64,000 nucleotides of DNA from Trichomonas tenax (taxonomy: Eukaryota; Parabasalia; Trichomonadida; Trichomonadidae): assembly GCA_023091735.1 (NCBI GenBank), contig JALKBU010000055.1, forward strand, positions 1 through 64,000, written 5' to 3'. This document shows positions 10,744 to 21,200 of this stretch, in pieces; positions within the stretch are counted from its first letter, which is position 1; each line of letters starts with the position of its first letter. Both the position numbers and the translations under genes were made by a program. Below the pieces are notes generated by a model. That model was not told the DNA's origin and searched no databases. It saw only the letters and a program-made list of their open reading frames with translations.

Positions 10744-12683
10744 ATGAACGCTGAATATGATTTCATCACGCTCTCTCCGTTCCACATCAACGACCAATTT
10801 AAACGATTGGAAAATATCCTCCGTTTGAAGCAGAACATACAGTATACGATTGGAGCCTTTTCGACTTACATTTCGGCGGGATCAACTTTAGCAAACTCTT
10901 TAGAGAACGTTTCGAGGAAATTCTTGGAGTGTGGCAGCTTCTCATCCGATCCAACAATCGCAAACATTGCAAATTGCATCTCTTACTTCAGAAATGCGTT
11001 AAATGATCATTTTTCACAAGTCGAAAAATCGATAATCGAACCGTTACAGAATTTCGTTCGCGAAGATATCTGCAACTGCGAGAAATTATACAAAGAACAG
11101 CTTTCTAAAAGAAATATTTATTTTTCGGTTTTAGAAAGAACTCTTTCACCTAAGAAAAACGAACAACTATCGTATGCGCCAATCAGATCTGCAGTAACAG
11201 AAGCTGCACTGTCAAATTTCGAATTTCAAAGATCTTTAGAACTCGTTGAAAGAAAGAACTCATATGAACTTACAGCTACAGTATGTTTCTATTGAACATG
11301 TGAAACTTAATGCTTTTGCATGTTCAATTATTTTAATATTTTACTAACGCACAGCTTTTAATGTTTTTGAATAGTTTTGGTGTCACTTTGAGGGACTGTT
11401 TGTTTAACTTTGACATATCCAAAGATGAGTTTAGCGCGTTACAACTTGCAATTCCATCATATGTTGATGAAATCTCGTCTTTCTCTACAAAAACAAAGGC
11501 AACAAAGCAAACAATATCTTCGTTGATCGATATTCAGCCCGAAATCGGATTATCAAAATCTGGATATCTTTGGAAGCGCGGCGGAGGCTTTTCACACATA
11601 TGGCATCCGCGGTTTGTCGTCATAAAGAACCAGGAATTCTCGTTCTACAAATCCAAAGACGACGGAAGTTCTGAATGCAGAGGAAAAATTTCACTTTTGA
11701 CGGCATCAGTGAAGAAAGATACTGAAACAGGGCGTCCAAACTGCATTCGCATCACCACTATGGCCAACCAGTGGATTTTCCAGTGCATTGATTCACAAGA
11801 CATGGAGAATTGGCTTCAAACAATTATGAACTCTATTTCTTATTCTCTCGACCACCATGACACTAACGAGGATAAGAGCAGTGAGCACAAGGAGGAGAAG
11901 TGCTGTGACTGCGGCGCTGAGAATCCAACGTGGTGCTGCTTGAACTGGGGAACATCGATTTGCATTCACTGCTCTGGCGTTCACAGATCTTTGGGTGTCA
12001 ACGTTTCCAAAGTCAGATCTCTCACATTGGACAAACTCGATGAAGATTTCAAGGCTCTTCTCAATAAGATTGGCAATGAAAAGGCAAACAAGATATTGTA
12101 TTCAGCGAGGCAGCCAGACAAAGACATGCCAAGAGATAAGTTGATTAAGCAGAAATACACCGAGTTTGCTTTCGAAAAGAATTGCGATGATGATATTTTC
12201 GATGCCATCGAGAAATCAGACTTCGACAGAGTCCTCAAATGCGTGTTATCTGGACAATTGAGATATCCGGAAAAGAGGATAAAGTATTCTCAACACTTGA
12301 AGAAGAAGAACGTCAGATCAACAAAGTCCGAGAAACTTTTAGACAGTATATCTCCACTCCATGTTGCTGCATCATATGGTGATGTAATGATTGTTTTGAT
12401 CGTGGCACTCAACTACACAGATCTCAACGAACAGGATGCTTGCGAGTGGGGAGCACTTAGCTATGCTACTTATTATAAGAAGACAGAAGCTGCACGCGCA
12501 TTAATCAAAGTTGGTGTCGATCCTCTGAAATGCAGCAACAAGAGCAGTCCATATCACATCGCTGTTCTCAATGGAGATAGGGAACTCGGAGCTATTTTCC
12601 TTCCATACTGGAAAGGAGAGCCAACAACTCTTGGACTGGAGCCTATCCATAAAGTCGCTGGAGCAGGACAAACAATCCCTTAG
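10744..12683 (+). CDS. BAR-PH-ArfGAP-ankyrin protein (ACAP/centaurin-beta type), one intron
   Basis: The coding sequence joins 10744-11280 and 11355-12683, giving 621 residues. The join keeps phase 0 and reads ELTAT-LLMFLN. Domains in order: BAR-like helical region (about 1-230); PH domain (about 245-340, starting SGYLWKRGGGFSHIWHPRF); ArfGAP zinc finger with CDCG...CIHC and SGVHRSLG (about 363-395); and ankyrin repeats (about 510-600, SPLHVAASYGD). This is the ACAP architecture: the protein senses membrane curvature and phosphoinositides and stimulates GTP hydrolysis by Arf GTPases in endosomal and cortical membrane traffic. The arginine expected after the zinc finger is present in VHRSLG. 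An A-rich tract directly precedes the ATG. Confidence 0.93.
11281..11354 (+). other. Spliceosomal intron, 74 nt
   Basis: The intron starts GTATGT and ends ACTAACGCACAG, close to the trichomonad rule of a fused branch-point and 3' splice motif (ACTAACACACAG). Without removal, the frame stops at 11293-11295. Removing 74 nt restores a continuous BAR-PH-ArfGAP frame. It is the only intron of this type I found in the window. Confidence 0.92.
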
Positions 12684-12767
12684 TGATTTATTGTATATTT
12701 TATATTTTTTTTTGTAAATATTTAGTTAATTTTTTTGGGATTAATCTTTTACTCTATAATAACATTA

Positions 12768-14426
12768 TCAATCTATTCTAAGAGAGAATTGCATGAAAGC
12801 TCTGGGTGATATAGGTGACATGCAATCAAACATTCCAACATAGTATTTATGAGACGAATTTTTCGCGAGCTTTGCGTAGTAAGCGAGTCTATCGATCAAA
12901 ACAAATGTTTCGAATGCATGACCGAAGAACTCTCTCATCGCCTGCTGTGCCATCATTCTCCACACCTGGGAATTTGCGAAGTCGATCCTTGCTTGAACAT
13001 CTTCTCTTGTTGGATTTCCTCCATAGACAGCAGCAACTCTTTGAACATAGGAAACTTCATCTTCGTTTTTCTCACGCTTTATCTTTTTCACTGAAACTCT
13101 TGGAGGAACGAAAGCAGAAATGATCTCTCTAGGAAGGAACTTATCAACAATCTCAATATGCTTAGCATGATCACTGAAATATGTCGAAAGAGCGTGATTG
13201 AGGAAGTCCTTTCGCTTCATCAAATCGCCGTGGAACATGAAATCAAATATTCTCATGTTCTGCTCGTTCAGGGGGCATTTGTCTGCAGTCAGATGTTGGA
13301 AGCAGCATGGAACAGTTACAGCGCCTCTGCAAGATGGACTTCTGTATGCAAGTTCATGCTCAACAACACTCAAGTTTCCACATGCGTGAATTGAAACCAA
13401 AAGAACATCCGAACAATCTAATAAGAGATCTGAGGCTGCTAAAGGTGGATTCTCGTCAAGTTTGATTTCGGCGGCAAGCTCACCAAGAATGTTTTTCGGT
13501 TTAGTGTCTTGATTTCCTCGAATTTCTGATGGCTGAAGCGCTGTTTCTTCGGAATCTTTTGGCATTAATTTCTTGTGCAAATGCCTTTGCGGACCTTTGT
13601 CTATTTGCAGCATCGTCATAATCCACTTCTCGTAGGACATTGCATGGTGGAGAATCGCTTCAACTGTTGTCTGTGCTGTAACATAACCAATGCACATTTT
13701 CATTATTTTGAAGTTTTCTGTGTTGGCGCGTTTCTGAGAAACAAGGCATCCTATTCTATCCAGGAGTGCACAGGAGTGATTAAGAGATGCTTCAATGGGC
13801 AATGTTTGAATTTGCAAATCATTTGCTGCAAAAATCGATAAATAACCTTTTCCTGCGCCAACATCAATTAATCGAAGATTTTCACGCTTTAATTCAAGCT
13901 TTTCAAATGCAGAGACGCGTTGCAACAGATTTTGAGCCTCTGAATGAACTGCAATTCCGTGATAAATTTCATCATTAAGATGATAAAATGTTCTCAGCAA
14001 AATATCAAGCGAATATGTAAACTGCATAACTTCCTGTGCTTTATCTGCCGATGTTTCGCCTTGAAGTGAATGATATTGCATTACTGGAATATTTTCGCGT
14101 GAAAACTCCCTTAAGAAGGTCAAATTGTTTGAGTGTTCGAAGTATTCGCGTAAGCGTGACGTCATTTGTGAAAAATCATAATTAATAAAAATATTGTCGT
14201 GAAATTCTTTCTCTTTCATCATTCGTGTGCAATCAGATTCCCACGATAAGTCAAAGTTATCATTTTCTGATGTGCACATGTTCGGATTCAAAATTTCCCA
14301 TATTTTCGCCCATTTCTGGCAGTAATTGAAGAATTCAGCGAAGTATTGATCAGCTGCAGCGAGAAACTCGTCAACAGTTCCCTCAAAAATCCCTCCACGT
14401 GGGAGAACTGTGATGACCCTGCTCAT
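12768..14426 (-). CDS. METTL25/RRNAD1-like methyltransferase
   Basis: A 552-residue protein starting at the ATG of MSRVITVL; a longer frame reaches 14477 but only from a TTG. It carries SAM-binding motif I DVGAGKGYLS (about 188-197). About 155 residues later come VSIHACGNLS (about 345-353) and VPCCFQHL (about 373-379). This arrangement is typical of METTL25-type proteins, which have HTCGDL and a CC-containing block. The family has a Rossmann-type methyltransferase fold; the substrate of this member cannot be read from the sequence. It converges with the ArfGAP gene: the two stop codons are about 85 bases apart. Confidence 0.85.
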   Translation of the reverse strand: MSRVITVLPRGGIFEGTVDEFLAAADQYFAEFFNYCQKWAKIWEILNPNMCTSENDNFDLSWESDCTRMMKEKEFHDNIFINYDFSQMTSRLREYFEHSNNLTFLREFSRENIPVMQYHSLQGETSADKAQEVMQFTYSLDILLRTFYHLNDEIYHGIAVHSEAQNLLQRVSAFEKLELKRENLRLIDVGAGKGYLSIFAANDLQIQTLPIEASLNHSCALLDRIGCLVSQKRANTENFKIMKMCIGYVTAQTTVEAILHHAMSYEKWIMTMLQIDKGPQRHLHKKLMPKDSEETALQPSEIRGNQDTKPKNILGELAAEIKLDENPPLAASDLLLDCSDVLLVSIHACGNLSVVEHELAYRSPSCRGAVTVPCCFQHLTADKCPLNEQNMRIFDFMFHGDLMKRKDFLNHALSTYFSDHAKHIEIVDKFLPREIISAFVPPRVSVKKIKREKNEDEVSYVQRVAAVYGGNPTREDVQARIDFANSQVWRMMAQQAMREFFGHAFETFVLIDRLAYYAKLAKNSSHKYYVGMFDCMSPISPRAFMQFSLRID

Positions 14427-14576
14427 TATGTAAGGTGTCTCCCCCTCAATTCTGGTGCGACAGCATTTTTGGCTCAAAACAAAGCAATGAATAGAGGCTT
14501 TGTGTCATTGGAATAGAATCATCATAGTCACATGTGAAATTTGTTTTAAATTCAACATTGACTCTGAAAGTTTCTG

Positions 14577-15367
14577 ATGTCATTAACATTTATCCAAATG
14601 GAACCGTTTTCCACTCAGTTGCAATGGGACAAACTTGATGAACTTCATGCTGAGGCAGCAAGTATATCCTTTGATGTTAATCAAAATTACGATGATGGAT
14701 TATCATTGATATTCGAATATCTCAAAATGTTGATGGACAATTACAGATTCAACATTCGTTCATGCATTTATTTAATGAAGATTTAGATGCTGTAAATACT
14801 TATCACCACAATGACATTTTCTTTTGGCTCCTGGAACAAAAAGGATCAATCGAAAGCAAGAATACTACGAAGTGTTTTTATTACTGAAATTTTGAAACTT
14901 TTATATTTCTTACAGGAAATAATATTACATTTGATTTAGAATTAGTTTGCTCACCAATAACTCAGGTTCATCAAACTTGCTCGAATATCATTATGATATA
15001 TAATCAATCATTCACATGTTTTTCATAATTACGATATTGGATCAACCATTCACATTTTATCATCATTACGGTATAAAATCAACCTTTTAAATATGAATGT
15101 TCATTATCAATTGCAGTTAAAATGAATTCTCTCGAAATTGTTGAATATCTAATATCGAAGAAGGACACTAAGAATCAAATTTATGAATTGGTGAATAAGT
15201 TAAATTTTCTACAGAACTTGAAGCATGGACCGAGTTTAGGTGGCCTTAATTTAACTGAAATCAATATTGCAAAAGGCAAACAAGACTTTTCAATCATAAA
15301 TAACAGCAAGATCATAACAATTCTAATAAGTATTTTTAATATCTGGACTTGTCCTTGCCGAAATTAA
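14577..15367 (+). pseudogene. Two small frames, possible relic of an unknown gene
   Basis: Frames of 69 codons (14577-14786) and 81 codons (15122-15367) lie between two intact genes. The first continues in another frame past 14786 (EDLDAVNTYHHNDIFFWLLEQKG), suggesting a frameshift. Codons are AT-rich. I do not recognise either. They could be a decayed gene or chance frames. Confidence 0.25.
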
Positions 15368-15425
15368 TATAAAATAAAAAATGAATAGCGAGATGATAAA
15401 AACAAACAAAAAACATTTATTAGAG

Positions 15426-17531
15426 TTATTCCTTTGGCTTTCTCTGTATTTTCCTCTTGATTTTCTTCTTTTTGAGCGCGTTTTGCGCTTGTCCGAAGAT
15501 TTCTTTGACAAGTTCGTGCTTCTCGAGAAGTTGGATCAAACCATCTGTGAATGTTGACTGAAGTGTCTGGACAATAATCATGAACTCTGTGGCAAGAGCT
15601 TGAATCTTCATGAACACTTCTTTTCTTAGCTTTGGATCCGGCGGCTGCAAGTTTGCTTTCGATGTTTGCTCCTCGGTGATAATTTTTTGACGATTTTCAA
15701 GAATCTCATCATATAACTCATTTGCTTTTGCGATACCAATTCCCTTCGCGCGCTCCATTACAGATTGCAATCTCTGGTTAAGTTGCATCTTCGCCATCTT
15801 CATGTCGCTGTACAATGCACCAAAATTGAACAATCTCGTCTGCTGTTCAACTTTTTCGGAGCATTCGCGAAGTTCTTTGATGAGTTTAGTGAAATCATCG
15901 ATTGTTCCATATTTGTAGTTCTTCTTCACATCATCGATTCTGTCCATTGTGTTAATGAAGAACTCACGCGGCAAAATTAATCTGCGCTCGAAGCTTTCAT
16001 AAGCTGCGCGAATGAAATTGAAACATCTTTCTCTTTCAGTGGCAATTTCTTCAGACATCAATGATTCTTTGGAAATCCTAATCTCAGGGACTTCTTCGCC
16101 ATCAAAGATAAGATTATTGGCTTCCGCACTCAATTCGAATTGATAAGTTAAGAAAATTGACCAAATTTTCATTTCAACGTTTTCAACCCAATCGATGAAT
16201 TCATTCATTTCTGGTTCCATTTTGATGCCAATTTCATCATCAATATTGAGCTGAACAAGATGACTTGCGATTGGCGGATCTGCGGTGAATCGATTATATA
16301 ATTCCATTAATGTGATTTTGACTTGCTCTCCATAGAAAGCGCGGAGGAAGAGCCTTATCATATTCGTAAAACGCGGAATATACTCTTTTCTAATATGCGC
16401 AAGTGTTCTTTCATGAAGTAATATTTTGTTGCGATTCCTGACTCCTGTGATTGATGGACAAGCTGTTTCTTTCTCGAGAGAATATGAAATCAAAGATTTA
16501 GGAAGTGCGCCAATTTTCTTGAGAATTTCATAATCAGAGCGTAACAAAAATGCAATTCCACGAATCTGTTCGAAAAAGTGTTCAAGTTCATTTTTGAGTG
16601 TTTCGTTGAGAGTTTCGATTTGCTTTCTCATGTTTTCGAGTGACTCAGTGCTGTTCTGCCTTAATGCCGGAAATGAGTCCGTTGGCGACTCCGTAGAGAT
16701 TGAATGACAAGTTTTGAAAACTGTTGCGACTGTCTGCCTAAGTTTGATATATACATCCATATACGTGTTGCTTTCGATCGGACAGACTTTCTTGAGCTGA
16801 TCGCATACGTGGTTGAATTTGCGCATTCTAAATGCATAGTACCACTTCACGAATGCTTTGTTTCTTGCCCAGTTCTGGAAGAAAGGAATCTGTTGCGTTA
16901 AATATGTTCGCGATTTAAAATTGAGAAATCGATTGAGTGGAATAAATTCACCTGTTCTGTCTGGCGCTATTTTGACCATACCGTGCAAATTCAGTGTTCT
17001 CGTATCTTCAAATGGCGTAGAAAGTTCATCATTCTTTTCACGAATTGTGTATGAAAGAGATGAAGGCCCTCTTGGTGTAGAAACTTTCGGTTTGCAGTAG
17101 AATATGCTCTTTTCTGGTGAGAAAACTAACTTTGGAAGTATATCTCTGTCTGTTAACGGTTTTATATATGAAATTTGCTTTGTCGAGCGTTGTGTTAATG
17201 GAGAGCGATACGCTTTGGGGACAACCAAAGTGTCTTTGGTGAGTTTAAGGCGTAAAGGCCTTCGTGGAGAGAAAGATCCATCTTTCACGTACAATGGGGG
17301 CACAATCATCTGTGGTTGATATCCATCAAGTACATCTTTCGCGATAGGCCACAGTAATCCACCGTCTGCTGTAGAAAGGAAGCTTATAAACGGTGATATT
17401 CGATCATTAATTTTGATTTTCGCATCTTTTTGTATAACACGTGTGAAAAACTTGTATAGCAGTGAAAAGTCTCTCTGTTTCTCTGGGGTATCTCTGCACT
17501 CGAGAAGAAGTTTCTCGAGTTCAGACTCCAT
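15426..17531 (-). CDS. 701-residue protein of unknown function, possibly dynein-tail-like
   Basis: A full frame from ATG to TAA with gene-like codon use. The N-terminal third is basic and Pro-rich with low complexity. Residues 215-270 (FFQNWARNKAFVKWYYAFRM followed by a helical stretch) resemble the N-terminal tail of axonemal dynein heavy chains, where a Trp/Phe-rich WxxxxxFxxW helix occurs. The remainder is mostly helical, including ESFERRLILPREFF, and ends in a very basic tail. No motor or catalytic motif is present, so if related it would be a stand-alone tail-like protein. The assignment is inference by eye. Confidence 0.75.
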   Translation of the reverse strand: MESELEKLLLECRDTPEKQRDFSLLYKFFTRVIQKDAKIKINDRISPFISFLSTADGGLLWPIAKDVLDGYQPQMIVPPLYVKDGSFSPRRPLRLKLTKDTLVVPKAYRSPLTQRSTKQISYIKPLTDRDILPKLVFSPEKSIFYCKPKVSTPRGPSSLSYTIREKNDELSTPFEDTRTLNLHGMVKIAPDRTGEFIPLNRFLNFKSRTYLTQQIPFFQNWARNKAFVKWYYAFRMRKFNHVCDQLKKVCPIESNTYMDVYIKLRQTVATVFKTCHSISTESPTDSFPALRQNSTESLENMRKQIETLNETLKNELEHFFEQIRGIAFLLRSDYEILKKIGALPKSLISYSLEKETACPSITGVRNRNKILLHERTLAHIRKEYIPRFTNMIRLFLRAFYGEQVKITLMELYNRFTADPPIASHLVQLNIDDEIGIKMEPEMNEFIDWVENVEMKIWSIFLTYQFELSAEANNLIFDGEEVPEIRISKESLMSEEIATERERCFNFIRAAYESFERRLILPREFFINTMDRIDDVKKNYKYGTIDDFTKLIKELRECSEKVEQQTRLFNFGALYSDMKMAKMQLNQRLQSVMERAKGIGIAKANELYDEILENRQKIITEEQTSKANLQPPDPKLRKEVFMKIQALATEFMIIVQTLQSTFTDGLIQLLEKHELVKEIFGQAQNALKKKKIKRKIQRKPKE

Positions 17532-18102
17532 GAAAAAAAGTTTACAAATTCGTTACAAGATTTTTGATATGTAAACATTTTACTTGACAAAACAATATCC
17601 GGCTATGTAAAAATTTACAAGTCCTAAAATTAATCAATCAAAAATGTTTCTAAATCATTATTTCTAATTTTCTCCTATCGCTTGCAGATGAAATTGATTG
17701 AAAATGAAGACATTAATAAACAAAGATATGCTTATTTACCCTATTAAATCAAAATCATTCCATGTATTTTCTTTCAATACATATTTCGCTTCTAAATGCA
17801 TCGTAAAAAATCTAAATCATTCATCTTCAACAAACCTCAAAAAACGATATTGAGCCATAGTTCATAAAATATAGTAAAGAGAACATCAATTTAAATACTA
17901 TGATGCATGTTTCAAAGAAAAATAATTCATATAAAAATTCAAATATATCTATTCAACGATTATCTACTATGCCTTAATAGCAAACTACTGTGCAATTGTT
18001 AGAGTATCGATAGCAGAGAGTGTTTTATTAAGAGAAAGATTTTTAATTCGCAATAAAAATTTTAAAAAATAACATAGCACGGTAACTAAACATAGATAGT
18101 GA
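17532..18102. other. Intergenic, no gene seen
   Basis: A 571-base AT-rich spacer between two minus-strand genes. It contains promoter-proximal sequence of the 701-residue protein gene. No RNA gene, repeat or element is recognised. Confidence 0.6.
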
Positions 18103-19242
18103 CTATATAAAATCGAAGTTATTGGTTCTGTTGAGTGTTGGTATTCTCGTCACCGATCCCGCCTTTGAAATTCCTTTCTTTACAGATACAGGTGTTAACT
18201 TCCTGAATGTAGGGGACTTCTCCGTGTACTGACGAGTAATGATCGGAAGCTTTGGAACTTTATGTGTAAAGAAATCTAAATTGTAAAACTTAGATTTCGA
18301 GCGAAGAACGTAAACCTTCACTGGAGGGAAAGTAGTAATCTCGAATGCTCCATTCTCAAGGAATGTCGTGATTCCACACTTATTGTTTGTGCTATTACAA
18401 TATTTTGAAGCGGAAAACACTGTCATGCAGCGTCTCTGGAACTGAAACTCTACTCCCTTCTCTACACATTCGTGTCCTCGTACAATCATATCGATTCCAT
18501 TACGATCAGCAAATTGTATACATACTTCTTCACCAAAGAAATAGCCACAGCCTCTCGTCGAGGGCTGAAATCCTGTAACATAGAGATTTGGATCAGACCA
18601 AAGAACTGTTTGTGTAATATCATCAATAAAACCAATCAAAGGCCTTGGAATCATTTCAATGTCTGCGAGTTTGCAAAGCCTTGGGCCAATGCCTCCATGT
18701 ATGCATAAGTATCTTTTGTTGATTATGGCTGCAATCGGTATTTCGAAGAAGGCCATGTCGAAGTAAGGTCCTAAGTCGAAATCTTTGTACATATTTCTCA
18801 ACTCTTCACCGAATCCACCCATAAGATATAACTCTGGGAACTCATGGTTGCCTCTAATCATGTAAACATGTTCAGGGTACAATGCTTTGAGTAAAAGAAT
18901 CAATGTTGCGGTTTCTAATGAGAATTCTCCTCTATCGACAATGTCACCAAGGAATAAATACTTATTTTGCGGTGGCCATCCAGAATGCTTGAATATCCTG
19001 AATAAATCCATCAAATGGCCATGTAAGTCACCGACAACGACAAACTTTCCTTCAAGGCGCATAACATTATCATCTCTTTTGAAATTGTCTGCAGCTGTTT
19101 CGCAAATTAGTTTCAATGTCGCGAGATCAACCAATGGAAGCGCAATCTTGTTGGCCTCGTTCTCGACACCAGGAATCTGTCGCTTGGTGAAGCATTTGTA
19201 AACCTCATATAAGTCTTTCATGTTCTCGCTAATGTTTCTCAT
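18103..19242 (-). CDS. PPP-family serine/threonine protein phosphatase (PP1-like)
   Basis: A 379-residue protein from the ATG of MRNISENM; a longer reading to 19296 starts only at TTG. All metal and catalytic motifs are visible: GDLHGH (GDxHG), GDIVDRG, RGNHE, IHGG and RGHE, and the FSASKYC strand. They bind the two-metal centre that hydrolyses phosphoserine and phosphothreonine. Length and order match PP1/PP2A catalytic subunits, with a basic C-terminal extension of about 60 residues (SVKKGISK). The GGFGEEL segment after GNHE differs from the usual YGFYDEC, typical of divergent trichomonad PPP paralogues. Confidence 0.93.
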   Translation of the reverse strand: MRNISENMKDLYEVYKCFTKRQIPGVENEANKIALPLVDLATLKLICETAADNFKRDDNVMRLEGKFVVVGDLHGHLMDLFRIFKHSGWPPQNKYLFLGDIVDRGEFSLETATLILLLKALYPEHVYMIRGNHEFPELYLMGGFGEELRNMYKDFDLGPYFDMAFFEIPIAAIINKRYLCIHGGIGPRLCKLADIEMIPRPLIGFIDDITQTVLWSDPNLYVTGFQPSTRGCGYFFGEEVCIQFADRNGIDMIVRGHECVEKGVEFQFQRRCMTVFSASKYCNSTNNKCGITTFLENGAFEITTFPPVKVYVLRSKSKFYNLDFFTHKVPKLPIITRQYTEKSPTFRKLTPVSVKKGISKAGSVTRIPTLNRTNNFDFI

Positions 19243-20083
19243 TTGTTTTTCTCTTTTCAAAAGTGACGTTATTTGATAAATTGAGAGAAAAAGCAATTTG
19301 TATAAAACTCCATAGTTTTTATCATCTAATTAAAATAATGATATTGTAAATAAATTACGAATTTGAAATTTTGTCAAATTCAATTAGATATTGATAGTGA
19401 ACGGTGTTTGTATTTTTCACTTTTGAGCCAAAAAAAAAATTTCAGAACTTTATTTTGTTTAGACATTCAAAAGTTCTTAAAAAATCATTTCAAAATATTA
19501 TACTATATACTATTCTAAATATTATATCGAATTTTTCTAATTGAATATTCTTTCAATTTATAATTATAAATCGTTATAATTTTTATCATATAAATGCAAT
19601 AAATAGTTTTTCAATAAAATTTCAATTGATTTTTTAATGACTCACCATGAATCAAAACGATTTATTGCTTGATAAATAAGCTTTACACCGTCTAGCGGAT
19701 CCATACATCACTTTCTTTATGATTTTCATTCGAAATATGTGATATTGCTGTAGATCATCCCAGAATCATAAATTATTACTTCGATATGTTTTCTAACAAG
19801 ATTCGATAAAAAAGTTTCTGCGCTATTACGCCCGTAAAATCATTACAAAAGTCAAAAGGCCATTTTTGGCAATGAAGTGATATACATGCACTGTATCGAT
19901 TTTATATTTACACTTAGTTATACAAATTTTATGAAAATTAATGAAATTACGCCAATACAATCATTGCAAATGAATCCACCATCATATCACAATGCGTTGG
20001 ATCTAAATTTAGAATAGTGTTGTAATCTACAGCAAATATTTTTTAACAAATTTGATATTCATGCATTTTAGCTATTTGCAATT
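19243..20083. other. Intergenic, no gene seen
   Basis: AT-rich spacer with homopolymer runs. Nothing is recognised before the direct repeat at 20084. Confidence 0.5.
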
Positions 20084-20445
20084 AGTACCTAATTAAGCTG
20101 TTGCGTACTGAAAGTTGTCATGAAAAAGTGATACAAAAGCTCCAATATTTGACATGTAAACACGAGTATTTGACAAATAAATATTTACGTGGCATTTGAT
20201 TATAAATGATTATTGGAAGAATGATATCCTATATTTGTTGAAATTTACTTTGAAAAGAAAAATTAAGTGCTTCATTGGAACTGGTAACCAAAATGCTATC
20301 AATCCAGTCCACAGTTCTTCCTTTCAGACTCGATTTTCGAAATAATCAGCGATTTACTCTCCAGAATGCTTCTGATAACTTTACATGTCAGATAATATCA
20401 CTTTTTCATGACAACTTTAGGTTCATGACAAGTACCTAATTAAGC
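20084..20445. mobile_element. Small non-autonomous element with 35-bp terminal inverted repeats and 15-bp flanking direct repeats
   Basis: AGTACCTAATTAAGC occurs at 20084-20098 and again at 20431-20445. Immediately inside, 20099-20133 and 20396-20430 are inverted copies: both arms start TGT, match at about 29 of 35 positions, and are identical over the inner 23 (AAAGTTGTCATGAAAAAGTG plus ATA). A second inner pair, TGACATGTAAA (20150-20160) and its complement (20380-20390), extends the symmetry. The 332-base interior has no coding frame. This is the layout of a MITE, although a 15-bp target duplication would be long for a DNA transposon. Confidence 0.7.
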
Positions 20446-21200
20446 AATACAGTGAATAACCCAACCTATGATTTACAGCAACACATATACATATTGTACA
20501 AAATTTATCAATTTTGCTGTACAAAACACCAATGTACACATGTATGTAATCAAATAGGCAATCAGGAATGTATCATAACAAGAGCTGCTCAAAAATATAG
20601 TCGAATAATATTTTTTTTCAATAAATTTCGGATATGGGCAATTAAATTTTTATACGCAAAGTCGGCAAAACTCGTTTTTTAACTCACTGGATTAACTTTT
20701 TGCTAAGTTATTGAACCCCAATGTACAAAATCATGTTGTGCATGATATATTAAAGAATTAGCTAAAAAAGTCTATATTTCATTAAAATATTAGATATATC
20801 TTGCATCAAAAATATTGATTTGCCATGATGTGCTTTACTCATTATAATATATTATATTACCATTGTATAGCATTTTTATAACGTAAAATATGTTATTGTC
20901 GATGATAAATAGGTAAATCTAATCACAAATATGTTTTTTTTTTAAAAAAAGTATTCCAAGTATTCACATATAATCTCTGTGTGTTATTCTCCCAAAAATA
21001 ATGATTCTTTTCAAATTTTTCCGCTCTATTCTTCTCAATTTAATAAACTTTTCAAATTTAGCCGCGCAAAAAAGAAGTTTACATTCCTTCACATGAAAGC
21101 AGCAGCTTCAACTTTAGAGTGATGTCGAGAGAAAGAACTCAAGAAGCTTTGCCAGCATTCAATGAACAAGGATAGCTCGCGATGCTGAAAATAAACGATA
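20446..21200. other. Intergenic, no gene seen
   Basis: AT-rich spacer. Its last 150 bases may hold decayed 5' sequence of the following membrane-protein gene. Confidence 0.45.
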
